A DNA stretch of 64,000 bases from Pantanalinema sp. GBBB05 (GTDB taxonomy: Bacteria; Cyanobacteriota; Cyanobacteriia; Leptolyngbyales; Leptolyngbyaceae): the NCBI GenBank assembly GCA_016743235.1, contig VRZD01000022.1, forward strand, positions 46,785 to 110,784. The letters are read 5' to 3'. Under the pieces are notes generated by a model. That model ran no database searches. It was given only the letters and a program-made list of their open reading frames with translations, and was not told the origin of the DNA. The position numbers and the translations under genes were made by a program. Every line of letters starts with the position of its first letter. The stretch's first letter is position 1. Positions 36,599 through 45,705 of the stretch are shown one piece after another.

Positions 36599-36854
36599 AC
36601 CTGTCTGCTCCAACGTCTAGTGTGAGACGGGATGGTTCCGTTTGCAAGAGTTCTAAGTCACAAGAATTGTAATGAATTGTCGTGAATTAGTTTTTTATGG
36701 ATTACTTCCTAGTTTAGAGAGGCGGGCAAATCATTACCACGACTTCTGGGTAGAACGATCGCCAAGGGGTACTGTAATGGTAATTTTTATGAGGACAGAG
36801 GCAGATAGTTTGCTGTTCTTGCCTCATTGTTCACTTCCTAAACCTGTGTAAACT

Positions 36855-37253
36855 ATGTCCCGCCAAATTATTCGTACAAATCAAGCTCCGGCTCCTGTAG
36901 GTCCCTATAACCAGGCGATCGTCGCATCCGGTCAACTGGTCTTTGTGGCTGGACAGATTGCCCTCGACCCCCAAACTGGCATGCTAGTGGGTGAAGGTGA
37001 TGTGGCGAAACAAACGGAACAGGTGTTAGCCAATCTCAAAGCCATCTTGATCGCTTCTGGAGCCACCTTTGAGGATGTGGTAAAAACCACCGTGTTTCTC
37101 AAAGATATGAATGACTTCGCGGCAATGAATGCCATCTATGCCCAGGTCTTTCAGGATGATACGGCTCCGGCGCGTGCCTGTGTGGAAGTTGCCCGGTTGC
37201 CTAAAGATGTGTTAGTGGAAATTGATTGCATTGCCACGATCGCGGCGTCTTAG
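36855..37253 (+). CDS. ridA: RidA-family enamine/imine deaminase
   Basis: A 132-residue trimeric enzyme that hydrolyses reactive 2-aminoacrylate-type intermediates released by PLP enzymes. Family features include APAPVGPYNQAI, VFVAGQIALDPQTG, the substrate-binding Arg in PARACVEVARLP near residue 105, and VEIDCIA. It stops seven bp before the convergent SpoIID-like gene. Confidence 0.95.
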   Translation: MSRQIIRTNQAPAPVGPYNQAIVASGQLVFVAGQIALDPQTGMLVGEGDVAKQTEQVLANLKAILIASGATFEDVVKTTVFLKDMNDFAAMNAIYAQVFQDDTAPARACVEVARLPKDVLVEIDCIATIAAS

Positions 37254-37260
37254 CTCCAGA

Positions 37261-38349
37261 TTATTCGTGATCAATCTCAATCCGCCCGACTTTGGTACTG
37301 GGATAGTAGTTGGCTAGGATTTGTGCATAGGTGTAGCCTTGTTCCGCCAGGTTCAAGGCTCCTAACTGGCTCATCCCATGTCCCTGAAAGGCTTCTGCCA
37401 CAATGTCATCAGAGGCGGCATAGAGCGATTCCACTACCCCACCTTTGTAACTGACATATTCCCCAGCCGTCAGATCAACGGCTTTATTGGTGCTCTCCGC
37501 TTCGCGAGCAATACCGCTATAGACCTGATAGTACTCATCATTGCCTAGGTCATACAGGGAACTCACGGGTTTGAAGTGATAGGTCAAGGCATAGGAGCGA
37601 GCGGCAACGGCTTGTGCTTTCAAGGCTTCTATACTCCAACTGGAAGACACCTCGCTGGCTACCACGCTGTGTAAGTACTTGCGCAGGCTGACATGGTTAA
37701 CAGCCATTAAAGTGCCATCGGGTCGGGCAATCAATACGAGTCGTCCCCGATAGGAACGATCGCCCAAATAAAACAAACCCCCTGGACCTGGATCGAGTAC
37801 GACGGTATCCGGTAGAGCCGATGCGCCTAACCGTAAGCCTCCCCCATCGTGAGTCACGGCATAGGTTGTTTGTGCCGCTAATTGTCCCAACGATTTGCCT
37901 TGCAGACTAGTAATCAACCCTTCGCCAGAAGTCCCTACGGTTAACGTGTTGGCGTTGACTGCGATCGCTACTCGCATTTCTACTGCCGCATCAACAGACG
38001 CAGACAGAGAGGTAAATGCCTCTTTTGCCCGCTGGTTAATTACCGCTTGCTGACCAGTGTAGGTCGGATTTTTAACCCCAACTTTTGCGGTTGGAGTTTT
38101 TTGGGGTGCGGGTTTAGCGGATGGCAGAGTGGTGACTGACGGCTGTGGGGTTGGTAGTGGCACAGACGGGAGAGGAGCGATCGCCCCAGTAGCGGATGGA
38201 GTGCTAGTGGGAACTTGGTTTACGGACTCTGACCCTGGTTCCCGGACTCCGACAATCAGCAGGGTCAATAGTGGCATTGACAGGAATAAACCGAACAACA
38301 GGCGACGCTGATGCTGCTGAAGCCATTTGAGCAGGTGTTGTTTGGTCAT
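37261..38349 (-). CDS. SpoIID/LytB-domain protein
   Basis: A 362-residue membrane-anchored protein: an N-terminal helix (about 17-34), a Pro/Thr-rich linker (about 40-85), and a SpoIID-like domain. The catalytic-type Glu is in VASEVSSSWSIEALKAQAV near 234, and the end has AEAFQGHGMSQLGALNLA. SpoIID proteins are lytic transglycosylases acting on peptidoglycan stem-stripped glycans. The segment between YAAS and GHGMSQ is much shorter than in Bacillus SpoIID. The 5' side is pyrimidine-rich with no Shine-Dalgarno match. Confidence 0.85.
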   Translation of the reverse strand: MTKQHLLKWLQQHQRRLLFGLFLSMPLLTLLIVGVREPGSESVNQVPTSTPSATGAIAPLPSVPLPTPQPSVTTLPSAKPAPQKTPTAKVGVKNPTYTGQQAVINQRAKEAFTSLSASVDAAVEMRVAIAVNANTLTVGTSGEGLITSLQGKSLGQLAAQTTYAVTHDGGGLRLGASALPDTVVLDPGPGGLFYLGDRSYRGRLVLIARPDGTLMAVNHVSLRKYLHSVVASEVSSSWSIEALKAQAVAARSYALTYHFKPVSSLYDLGNDEYYQVYSGIAREAESTNKAVDLTAGEYVSYKGGVVESLYAASDDIVAEAFQGHGMSQLGALNLAEQGYTYAQILANYYPSTKVGRIEIDHE

Positions 38350-38392
38350 GCTGAGGGTGATGGAGAGGATAGGGAGATGAAGAGGTTAACTC
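38350..38392 (+). repeat. Purine-rich repeat between SpoIID-like and glycosylase genes
   Basis: A tract of the GGTGATGGAGAGGATAGGG / GAGATGAAGAGG type fills most of the 60-bp gap upstream of the SpoIID-like start codon. It shares words with the tracts at 17942, 51079 and 55490. Confidence 0.5.
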
Positions 38393-38409
38393 AAATTAAT
38401 GTTCACGCC

Positions 38410-39141
38410 TCAAAATTCTTCATCCGGTTCGGAGCCGCTTATGAGTTCATCGAGTTTGGTACGGACAGCTTGAATGTCTTGCCACATCAGCCACTTTGGA
38501 CTGCCCGTGTCGCGCGAGGGGTTGCGGAGCAGGTAAGCAGGGTGAAAAATCGGCATGTAGAGACGATCGTCCCGTTCAACCCATTGTCCCCGGACCTTAG
38601 TAATGCCTTGTTTAATTCCTAATAATCCTCGTAAAGCAGTGGCTCCGGTCAGCAGAATAATTTTGGGGTTGATCAAGCGAATCTGCTCTAGTAAATACCC
38701 CTTGCATGCTTCGGCTTCATCCGCTGTGGGAGTGCGATTTTCTGGTGGACGACACTTAACTACATTGCCAATAAAGACATTTTCATGCCGACTTAAGTGA
38801 ACAGAGGCCAGGATTTTATCAAGCAACTCTCCCGATCGCCCGACAAACGGTCGTCCGGTTTCATCCTCAGTTTGTCCTGGTCCTTCTCCCACGATCATGA
38901 TGGGAGCCTGAAGATTGCCTTCCCCAACCACGGCATGAGTTCGACCGGCGGCTAACCCGCACCGCTGGCACTCATTGCAATGGACTTTCATCTGTTCCAT
39001 CGATTGATACGTTCCCGGCGGAATCGGGATTTTGGCACTGGTTGGAATCAACTCGGGATTGAAGCCTTGCGGAACTGGAGGCGACGTGGGCTCAGGGTCA
39101 GAATTGAAGTTAAATAGGCTGATCTGGTCGTCGGTAGACAT
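38410..39141 (-). CDS. Uracil-DNA glycosylase, Fe-S family 4
   Basis: Removes uracil from DNA in base-excision repair. The 243 residues begin with a disordered 45-residue lead, then the cluster-binding Cys block CNECQRCGLAAGRT near 54, motif A VGEGPGQTEDETGRPFVG, VVKCRPPENRTP, the further Cys in EAEACKGYL, and the active-site IFHPAYLLRN near 205. These are the hallmarks of thermostable-type [4Fe-4S] UDG, widely found in cyanobacteria. Confidence 0.92.
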   Translation of the reverse strand: MSTDDQISLFNFNSDPEPTSPPVPQGFNPELIPTSAKIPIPPGTYQSMEQMKVHCNECQRCGLAAGRTHAVVGEGNLQAPIMIVGEGPGQTEDETGRPFVGRSGELLDKILASVHLSRHENVFIGNVVKCRPPENRTPTADEAEACKGYLLEQIRLINPKIILLTGATALRGLLGIKQGITKVRGQWVERDDRLYMPIFHPAYLLRNPSRDTGSPKWLMWQDIQAVRTKLDELISGSEPDEEF

Positions 39142-39432
39142 GGGTTTGCAGCAAGTGATTTAGAGAGTGATGGATGGGATATAGTGCCATTAAGTGTCCA
39201 TAGGTTAGGACAGGTTAGCAGATTTTTCTAGCCTCTCTAGATGAGTTGGCTAGGGTGACCTCTATCGATCCTATCTGGATTAGGAACCGGAGTCTTGTTG
39301 GAACGCGGATCATAAATTATGCAGGGCTAGATCTTGATCCATTTTGGCGGGCAATAAGAAAGATGCCAGAAATAGCGTGATCCGAGAAAATTCAGGCATG
39401 ATCAAAATATCCCATTGCCAGAGGATTGGGAT

Positions 39433-40155
39433 ATGTCCTCTACGTCTTCTTACAACGCTAAATCAACTGTTTGTTTTATTGATCGCCAAGAGGCTGGTGA
39501 GCGGTTAGCCGAGGCTGTGTGGGCAGAAATGCACCGACGATCGCTGATTGGTCAGGTTCCACCCCTGGTATATGCTTTGCCGAGAGGTGGTATTTCCGTA
39601 GCTGCTCCAGTGGCTCAACGCTTAAAGTGCCCATTAGGGGTGATTGTGGCGAAAAAGATTACGCGACCGGAGAATGTGGAATTGGCGATCGGGGCAGTGA
39701 CAGCCACGGGTGATGTCGTATGGTCGCCTTATCTAGAAGGGCAGAGTCGTTGGACGACGGCTGATTCCTCATCTCTGCCACCGATGTATGCCACCGCTTT
39801 ACAGGCTGCAAAACATCGGGCACAAGCACAGTGGGCAACCTTTGCCACCTGCTGTCCACCGATGAATGCTGCAGGGACGATCGCCCTCTTGATTGATGAT
39901 GGCATTGCAACAGGTATGACGATGGCAGCAGCGGTGCGATCGCTGCGGGCTCAACATCCTACGGAAATCTGGATCTGTGTGCCTGTCGCCCCACCTGAGG
40001 TCATCCCGGCTTTACAAACTTGGGCAGATCAAGTGATTATCCTGGCTTTGCCACCGCTGTTTGGTAGTGTGAGTCGGTTCTATCGCCAGTTTCCCCAAGT
40101 AGAAATGGAAGCGGCGATCGAGCAACTCCAAATGGTGAATAGTGTCATCGGGTAA
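39433..40155 (+). CDS. Phosphoribosyltransferase-fold protein
   Basis: A 240-residue protein of the type I phosphoribosyltransferase fold. The PRPP-binding loop is ALLIDDGIATGMTMAAAV near residue 155, and YALPRGGISVAAPVA near 42 forms the upstream loop. The substrate is not readable. Related proteins are often annotated as putative or with erythromycin-esterase fusions. I chose the ATG at 39433; a TTG at 39415 is also in frame. Confidence 0.85.
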   Translation: MSSTSSYNAKSTVCFIDRQEAGERLAEAVWAEMHRRSLIGQVPPLVYALPRGGISVAAPVAQRLKCPLGVIVAKKITRPENVELAIGAVTATGDVVWSPYLEGQSRWTTADSSSLPPMYATALQAAKHRAQAQWATFATCCPPMNAAGTIALLIDDGIATGMTMAAAVRSLRAQHPTEIWICVPVAPPEVIPALQTWADQVIILALPPLFGSVSRFYRQFPQVEMEAAIEQLQMVNSVIG

Positions 40156-40178
40156 TCTATCCTACCTGGAAAAATCTG

Positions 40179-40532
40179 ATGCCTTGCCCTATGCTACAGG
40201 TGGGCTTTGGGAAGTCAGGCATGAGACTTTGGCGAAATTTTTTATATAGTGTAATCCTCTCCAGCCATTACAGCCCGCCTCGGCTGGTTGAAGCCGTCAT
40301 GTTGCTGTTGGCGGCTGGATTGTGTGCAGTCTGGTGGTTAAATCAGCAATATTGGCAATATTTGGTTTTGTGTTTGAGTTATATCGTGGGGGCGATCGCC
40401 TCTATTCTGGCGCGGGAAGTGGTGGCGCCTTCCTCCCAAACCTACACTATTCGCTTAACGGCAGTTGCGTCGTTGGTAGTGCTAGTGGCAGTAGTAGGTT
40501 TATATATTACCCGGAAAATTAATTTAGTTTGA
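40179..40532 (+). CDS. Small hypothetical membrane protein
   Basis: A 117-residue protein with about three hydrophobic helices (LVEAVMLLLAAGLCAVWWL, YLVLCLSYIVGAIASIL, LTAVASLVVLVAVVGLYI). No family was recognised. The start may instead be the ATG at 40221 (MRLWRNFLYS). It lies 23 bp after the phosphoribosyltransferase gene on the same strand. Confidence 0.6.
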   Translation: MPCPMLQVGFGKSGMRLWRNFLYSVILSSHYSPPRLVEAVMLLLAAGLCAVWWLNQQYWQYLVLCLSYIVGAIASILAREVVAPSSQTYTIRLTAVASLVVLVAVVGLYITRKINLV

Positions 40533-40739
40533 GAGGTGGGATCCGGAGTCGGTTTAACCGCTTGCGTAGTCTATTAATAGAAACCCGATCCACAACTAAT
40601 AGATTGCTAGTGAGATGATGCCATCTTAGCTTGTTGGATCAAATTGGGGTCGGTAATGGGCAGACGATCGCGGGTGGGAGTAATCCACCCATTACCCTCG
40701 CTTGGTTCGCTGTAGTTCCCGACAGTTTGGTGACTTCCT

Positions 40740-41720
40740 ATGTTGAAAAATATTGCTCAAACAGTGTGCTGGGTCTCTCCCTCATTGGTATTCCTATTCT
40801 TATCCGCTTGTACTCAGGTTACTCAACCACAATCCACCACGGGTGAGCCTTCTGGGTCTGCCACAGAAGTAACGGCTACAACTTCCCCGTCACCGGCTGT
40901 AACGCCAGAACCTCAATCGGAAACAGTGGCTCCTCCTACTGAAACCCGGTCTACGGACGATCGGACTCTGCAATCCAAAGATTTGCCTACTCGTACCAAC
41001 CCGGTTCCTGACCAACGTGATGCAACGGCTGGGGCGAAACAGACTGCCACGATCGCCAAACCGCATACCGCTTCCGATAGCTTGAACCCAACCTTTCGGA
41101 CGAGTGAGCGCATGGCAGGCTTTTCGACGGATGGGGACTATTTCATTTATTTGGAAAGTTCCCGTGATACCGGAGCTGGAATTCCCAAATCTACAATGCA
41201 GTTGGTTGCCCTGGACTCTAATGCTTGCATTCAGGGGGGGTGTCTCAAAACTCGCTATAGCGAATCGGATTCTGCTTTGAGTCTAAAAGTGGCTGAAGAT
41301 AGTTTGCTAGAGCAAACTTGGAGTATTCGCCAAAACTTGCAACTGACTCCACCGGCTGGGGGCGACAGCTTACCCGTGTTATCTCGATCGCGGACTGCCG
41401 ATGGCACGGAAACAATGACGGTGCGTTTAGCTAACCAGCAACCCTTACAACTGCGACTCCAGCAAAAACGGATTCCCGCTCAACAAATTGGACAGGAGTT
41501 TACTAAAGACCGGGCAGCAATGCAGATTGCGGTCAGTTATGATGGTCAACGCCGATCGCTGGGTTCACTAAATGAGTTTCGTGATTGGGTGTTGGACTAC
41601 TCGATCCGAGAGGTCAAACTTTCCCCGGATGGCAAGCATGTGGTTGTGCTGGTGACGGCGATGGAACCGGCCTTTGAAGGGACATTGGCAACTACAATTG
41701 TCCAAGGCTTTGAACTATAG
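40740..41720 (+). CDS. Hypothetical lipoprotein
   Basis: A 326-residue exported protein with a lipobox (FLFLSACTQ, Cys near residue 24). A Thr/Ser/Pro/Gln-rich linker (about 27-110) follows, then a compact C-terminal domain (about 120-320) with a YFIYLESSRDTG block and two Cys. Two or three paralogue-like strands at the end suggest a beta domain. No family was recognised. Confidence 0.7.
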   Translation: MLKNIAQTVCWVSPSLVFLFLSACTQVTQPQSTTGEPSGSATEVTATTSPSPAVTPEPQSETVAPPTETRSTDDRTLQSKDLPTRTNPVPDQRDATAGAKQTATIAKPHTASDSLNPTFRTSERMAGFSTDGDYFIYLESSRDTGAGIPKSTMQLVALDSNACIQGGCLKTRYSESDSALSLKVAEDSLLEQTWSIRQNLQLTPPAGGDSLPVLSRSRTADGTETMTVRLANQQPLQLRLQQKRIPAQQIGQEFTKDRAAMQIAVSYDGQRRSLGSLNEFRDWVLDYSIREVKLSPDGKHVVVLVTAMEPAFEGTLATTIVQGFEL

Positions 41721-42080
41721 AGCTGTGCGTGATCTGAATCACTCCGCATAGCGATCGCGATCTGGCATTGATGCCCAATAGCTCACTCTAGCCTATGGGT
41801 ATTCATCACTTTTAATCCCCATTGAAATCACGTCTTTCCTGGATGAATATCACTTTGCGGCTGGAGCAAAGGCACGATGATTAACCTAGAAGCCCTCAAG
41901 GAACCTAAACTGGCAGTTGCGCTTCGGTTAGCCAGGAGCGATTAGAATTTTCTGATTTTTCTGTCTCATCCTCTTGTAGAGTCTCTACCCCGATCGCCAG
42001 ATCGGGGTTTTTGTTTAAGATAGTCGTTCCGCTAGAATGACCAGACAGCATCATGTGATCTCTACCGATCTCTAACGCGC
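41721..42080. other. Intergenic region upstream of DUF318 permease
   Basis: About 360 bp. It contains a HIP1 site near 41753 and a rho-independent terminator at 41988-42012. A 22-codon frame (41877-41945, MINLEALKEP...) precedes the terminator; it is too short to call without comparison. Confidence 0.5.
41988..42012 (+). terminator. Rho-independent terminator
   Basis: CCCCGATC (41988-41995) pairs perfectly with GATCGGGG (42000-42007) around GCCA, followed by TTTTTG. It ends transcription from the lipoprotein gene or a small transcript before the permease gene at 42081. Confidence 0.85.
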
Positions 42081-43124
42081 ATGGATTGGAATCAGCTTAA
42101 CAGTGCCTTCACGTTATTTCTTAGCCTGTTAGTAGAGGCAATGCCGTTTCTACTACTGGGTGTGTTATTTTCCGGGAGTCTCCAAGTATTTGTTGATGAA
42201 CGGAAGTTAGTGCGTCTGATGCCCAAACATCCGTTTTTAGGAGCATTAGTTGGCAGTTGTATCGGCTTTCTATTTCCAGTGTGCGAATGCGGTAATGTGC
42301 CTGTTGCCCGTCGCCTACTGATGCAAGGAGTCCCTTCAGCTGTTGCGATCGGCTTTTTGCTGGCTGCACCTACGATTAACCCGATCGTCTTTTGGGCAAC
42401 CTGGACGGCTTTTCGAGACCAGCCGGAAATCGTATTTCTGCGGGTTGGCTTTTCCTTAGCGATCGCCACGATTATTGGTTGGGTATTCAGTGCTCAGGCA
42501 GATTTACGTCCATTATTGCAACCCTCGATTGCCCGAGTCGTCCCCTTCAAGCGGCGGGGCAAAGGCAAGGCGGAAGCCGAGATGGCAGCGACTGAAACAT
42601 CCCCATTGCTGCAATCCGGTACCTATTTTTTGGGGCAATCTGACCAGCCAATTCAACCAGAAGTGATGGCAATGCAAGCCGCGATCGCTTTGGAAAGTCC
42701 AGTGGGCAAACCGTTGCCCGATAAGCTGGCGTTATTGCTAGAAAATACGATCCAGGAAATGCGGGAGCTGGGTGGGGTGCTGGTGTTAGGGAGTGCCATT
42801 GCAGCGATCGTCCAGGTTTTTGTTCCCCGGGAAGTGATTCTGAATTTGGGTCAGGGACCTGTTACTTCTATCTTGGCAATGATGCTATTGGCAGCAGTAG
42901 TGTCCATCTGCTCTACCGTGGATGCTTTCTTTGCCTTATCCTTTGCTTCTACCTTTACCAGTGGTTCTTTGTTAGCTTTTCTGGTGTTTGGACCGATGAT
43001 TGACCTGAAAGGCATTGGGTTAATGCTCTCAATCTTTAAACCCAGAGCTGTGTTTTACCTGTTTACCCTGGCGGCTCAGTTAACCTTTCTATTTACCCTC
43101 TTCGTCAATTTATATATTAGCTAA
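42081..43124 (+). CDS. DUF318/YraQ-type permease
   Basis: A 347-residue integral membrane protein with about eight helices and the family motif PVCECGNVPVARRLL near residue 72, followed by AAPTINPIVFWATW. Members are thought to move organoarsenicals or other small molecules, but the substrate is unproven. A hydrophilic loop lies at about 155-220. It begins about 70 bp after the terminator and is followed by a methyltransferase and an ABC permease on the same strand. Confidence 0.85.
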   Translation: MDWNQLNSAFTLFLSLLVEAMPFLLLGVLFSGSLQVFVDERKLVRLMPKHPFLGALVGSCIGFLFPVCECGNVPVARRLLMQGVPSAVAIGFLLAAPTINPIVFWATWTAFRDQPEIVFLRVGFSLAIATIIGWVFSAQADLRPLLQPSIARVVPFKRRGKGKAEAEMAATETSPLLQSGTYFLGQSDQPIQPEVMAMQAAIALESPVGKPLPDKLALLLENTIQEMRELGGVLVLGSAIAAIVQVFVPREVILNLGQGPVTSILAMMLLAAVVSICSTVDAFFALSFASTFTSGSLLAFLVFGPMIDLKGIGLMLSIFKPRAVFYLFTLAAQLTFLFTLFVNLYIS

Positions 43125-43160
43125 GGGGATGGCGGCGCCAGATTTTACCGCGTTAGGTGA

Positions 43161-44006
43161 ATGGCGATTACCCACAAATACACAGATGCAAGGTCAAGGA
43201 TGGGGATGCAGGAAGACGTTTTACGTAAAGAGCGACAGTTTCATGATCAGTGGGCTGCCGCGATCGATCTAGACGGTATCCGGGTTGCCGATTACTTTGA
43301 AGCCTGTACCGCTCCAGAAAACCGCTTCATTCTCAAACAATTGGGCAATCTACACGGCAAATCACTATTAGACTTGGGCTGTGGTGCGGGTGAAAATAGT
43401 GTTTACTTTGCGCTGCAAGGGGCACAGTGTGTTGCGGCTGATTATTCGCCGGGAATGGTGGATGTGGCGTTAAAACTAGCAGAACGAAATCAGGTGGAGA
43501 TCACGGGTCGAGTAATTAACGCTATGGCGATCGACGTTCCAGATCACACATTTGATATTGTCTACGCCTCCAATTTGCTCCATCACATTCCTGACCCCAA
43601 ACTAGCAATTCGAGAAATGCACCGAGTGTTGAAACCGGGTGGGAAGGCTTGTTTCTGGGATCCGCTCAAGCACAATCCAGTGATTAATGTCTATCGCCGG
43701 ATGGCGACAGCAGTCCGAACCGATGATGAAACACCGTTAGATATAAACATCATCAATTTTGTGCGATCGCAGTTTTCCCATACCCGCTATGACACCTTTT
43801 GGTTAGCCACTTTATGGATTTTTCTCCAATTTTATTTGATCGAAAACGTTAATCCTAATCAGGAGCGCTACTGGAAAAAAATTATTTTGGAACACGATCG
43901 TCTGTCACCCACCTATCTCCCCCTGGAAAAGCTTGATCGGGTGCTGAAACGAGTGCCATTGCTCAAACGGATGGCATGGAATTTAGCTGTCGTCGCGACT
44001 AAATAA
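43161..44006 (+). CDS. Class I SAM-dependent methyltransferase
   Basis: A 281-residue enzyme with motif I SLLDLGCGAGENSVYFA near residue 69, the Asp in VAADYSPGMV, and VYASNLLHHIPDP near 134, then LKPGGKACFWDP. The C-terminal part adds a helical, partly hydrophobic region (ATLWIFLQFYLIE) that may touch the membrane. The substrate is unknown. It lies 36 bp after the permease gene and 17 bp before the next gene. Confidence 0.85.
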   Translation: MAITHKYTDARSRMGMQEDVLRKERQFHDQWAAAIDLDGIRVADYFEACTAPENRFILKQLGNLHGKSLLDLGCGAGENSVYFALQGAQCVAADYSPGMVDVALKLAERNQVEITGRVINAMAIDVPDHTFDIVYASNLLHHIPDPKLAIREMHRVLKPGGKACFWDPLKHNPVINVYRRMATAVRTDDETPLDINIINFVRSQFSHTRYDTFWLATLWIFLQFYLIENVNPNQERYWKKIILEHDRLSPTYLPLEKLDRVLKRVPLLKRMAWNLAVVATK

Positions 44007-44023
44007 AGGCTGGAAACGGTAGG

Positions 44024-44902
44024 ATGATGCAGTTGCCGATCCTGCCTGGGTTGAAGTTCATGCATAACAAGCAAGTTGCAAAAAATTGGCGATCGCTAGG
44101 AATGTACGCCTTGCTCGGCGCGATCGCGATTCTGATGCTACTGCCACTGGTGTGGCTGCTTAGTACCTCGTTGAAGTCGCCCAGCGAAGATATTTTTCAG
44201 TTTCCGCCCCAATGGATCCCCAGTCAACCGACGCTAGAGAACTTTGTTAAAGTCTGGCAGGCACATCCATTCGGCAAATATTTGTTCAATAGTACGCTAG
44301 TCGCGGTGTTAACTGTGGCGCTGAACTTACTGTTTTGTTCGCTGGCCGCTTATCCCCTTGCCCGGCTCAACTTCCGCGGGCGAGAAGCCATTTTTACGGC
44401 GATCGTCGCCACGATCGTCATTCCGTTCCAGATTGTGATGATTCCGCTGTACGTGCTAGCGGTGCAACTCGGCTTACGCAATAGCTACTTAGGGATCATT
44501 TTTCCAGCGATCGCCTCTGCCTTTGGCATCTTTCTCCTGCGCCAAGCGTTTCAGGGCGTACCTAAAGAACTAGAAGAAGCCGCTCGGATTGATGGCTGTT
44601 CTGAACTGGGGTTGTGGTGGCATGTGATGATTCCTGCGGTCCGCCCCGCTCTGGTCACACTGGCAATTTTTGTCTTCATTGGCTCTTGGAGCGATTTTCT
44701 CTGGCCGCTGATTGTTTTAGATCCTGGTTCAGCCTACGACACCTTACCATTAGGCGTGTTAACCCTAGCCGGGATGTTCTCGATGGACTGGCGCTTAATC
44801 GCTGCTGGTTCAGTCATTGCGATCGCGCCGATTCTGCTGTTCTTCCTGATCATGCAACGCTATATTGTGCCTTCGGAAACCGCTAGCGGCGTGAAGGGTT
44901 GA
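44024..44902 (+). CDS. Carbohydrate ABC transporter permease (MalG type)
   Basis: A 292-residue inner-membrane protein with six helices. The EAA loop that binds the ATPase is EEAARIDGCSELGLWWH near residue 187. The N-terminus LVWLLSTSLKSPSEDIFQFPP and the C-terminus YIVPSETASGVKG are typical of MalG/UgpE partners. No MalF-type permease, binding protein or ATPase gene is adjacent, so its partners are elsewhere. Confidence 0.9.
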   Translation: MMQLPILPGLKFMHNKQVAKNWRSLGMYALLGAIAILMLLPLVWLLSTSLKSPSEDIFQFPPQWIPSQPTLENFVKVWQAHPFGKYLFNSTLVAVLTVALNLLFCSLAAYPLARLNFRGREAIFTAIVATIVIPFQIVMIPLYVLAVQLGLRNSYLGIIFPAIASAFGIFLLRQAFQGVPKELEEAARIDGCSELGLWWHVMIPAVRPALVTLAIFVFIGSWSDFLWPLIVLDPGSAYDTLPLGVLTLAGMFSMDWRLIAAGSVIAIAPILLFFLIMQRYIVPSETASGVKG

Positions 44903-44908
44903 GGGACG

Positions 44909-45685
44909 TTAGAACGATTGCAAAGATTTCTCCAGAGCTGCGATCGCGTTGGGAACTTGACCCGAGCCAGATTGGGTCGCTGCAACTAGCAATAGCAGAA
45001 TATTTTTGGCAGAGGAACGAACTAGAATCATGCCACCAACCGGTTGGGCTTGTCCGGCGATCGTCAATGTCCCTATCCAGTCCATGACTACGCCGCCGCC
45101 AGCTTCAGGACGGGGCAATCCCGGTTGAAATCCTTCTCCGCGCTGAAATACACTTGTGGCGACTTTAGCTAACACTTCATTATCCAAGCCGGAGCCAAAG
45201 CCGATCGGCACTCCCGCCGGTTGGGATTGTGGGACAACGGTATAGGCTAGACTGCCATCGGGGGCTTCAATCAGTACGGAACCTGCCAGGGGGTTAACTT
45301 TATAGCCTTTCAAGACCCCAACGCGAAAGCGCCCATTTGGATCTTGATAATCACCTCCCAGTGCCGCAGGTGGAGCTGTAGAGGCAGGTGGTGCCACCGG
45401 GGTTAACGAACTCCCGGATGGAAAGGGGACTTGCGGTAGATTCGTTGGTTGGGCTGCTGGGCTGGGAACCGGGGAATTGGCATTTGGGGGAGTAGCTGCC
45501 GGTGGAGAGGGTTCACCTGGGGTGGGGGTAGGAGTAGCTTCTAGAGCCGGCACAACAGGGGTAGGCGGTGCGGGCGCAGGGGATTGGGCAAAGCTGAGCA
45601 ATCCTGAAGAACCGAGAGACCCTAACAGGACGATCGCTCCTGCCACCAAGCATCCTAAGCCCCACTGCCAAAATCGTTGTTTCAT
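44909..45685 (-). CDS. Exported Pro-rich hypothetical protein
   Basis: A 258-residue protein: an N-terminal signal or anchor helix (about 8-33), a Pro/Ala/Thr-rich linker (about 35-105), and a C-terminal domain (about 108-258) with strands such as FRVGVLKGYKVNPLAGSVLIE and LTIAGQAQPVGGMILV. No family was recognised. It lies 20 bp downstream of the first CNT transporter on the same strand. Confidence 0.65.
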   Translation of the reverse strand: MKQRFWQWGLGCLVAGAIVLLGSLGSSGLLSFAQSPAPAPPTPVVPALEATPTPTPGEPSPPAATPPNANSPVPSPAAQPTNLPQVPFPSGSSLTPVAPPASTAPPAALGGDYQDPNGRFRVGVLKGYKVNPLAGSVLIEAPDGSLAYTVVPQSQPAGVPIGFGSGLDNEVLAKVATSVFQRGEGFQPGLPRPEAGGGVVMDWIGTLTIAGQAQPVGGMILVRSSAKNILLLLVAATQSGSGQVPNAIAALEKSLQSF

Positions 45686-45705
45686 GGAATTTGCTTCTCC
45701 TTCCC

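Noticed and set aside
41877..41945. 22-codon frame before the terminator at 41988
   Set aside because: Too short to support without conservation data; noted only in the intergenic entry.
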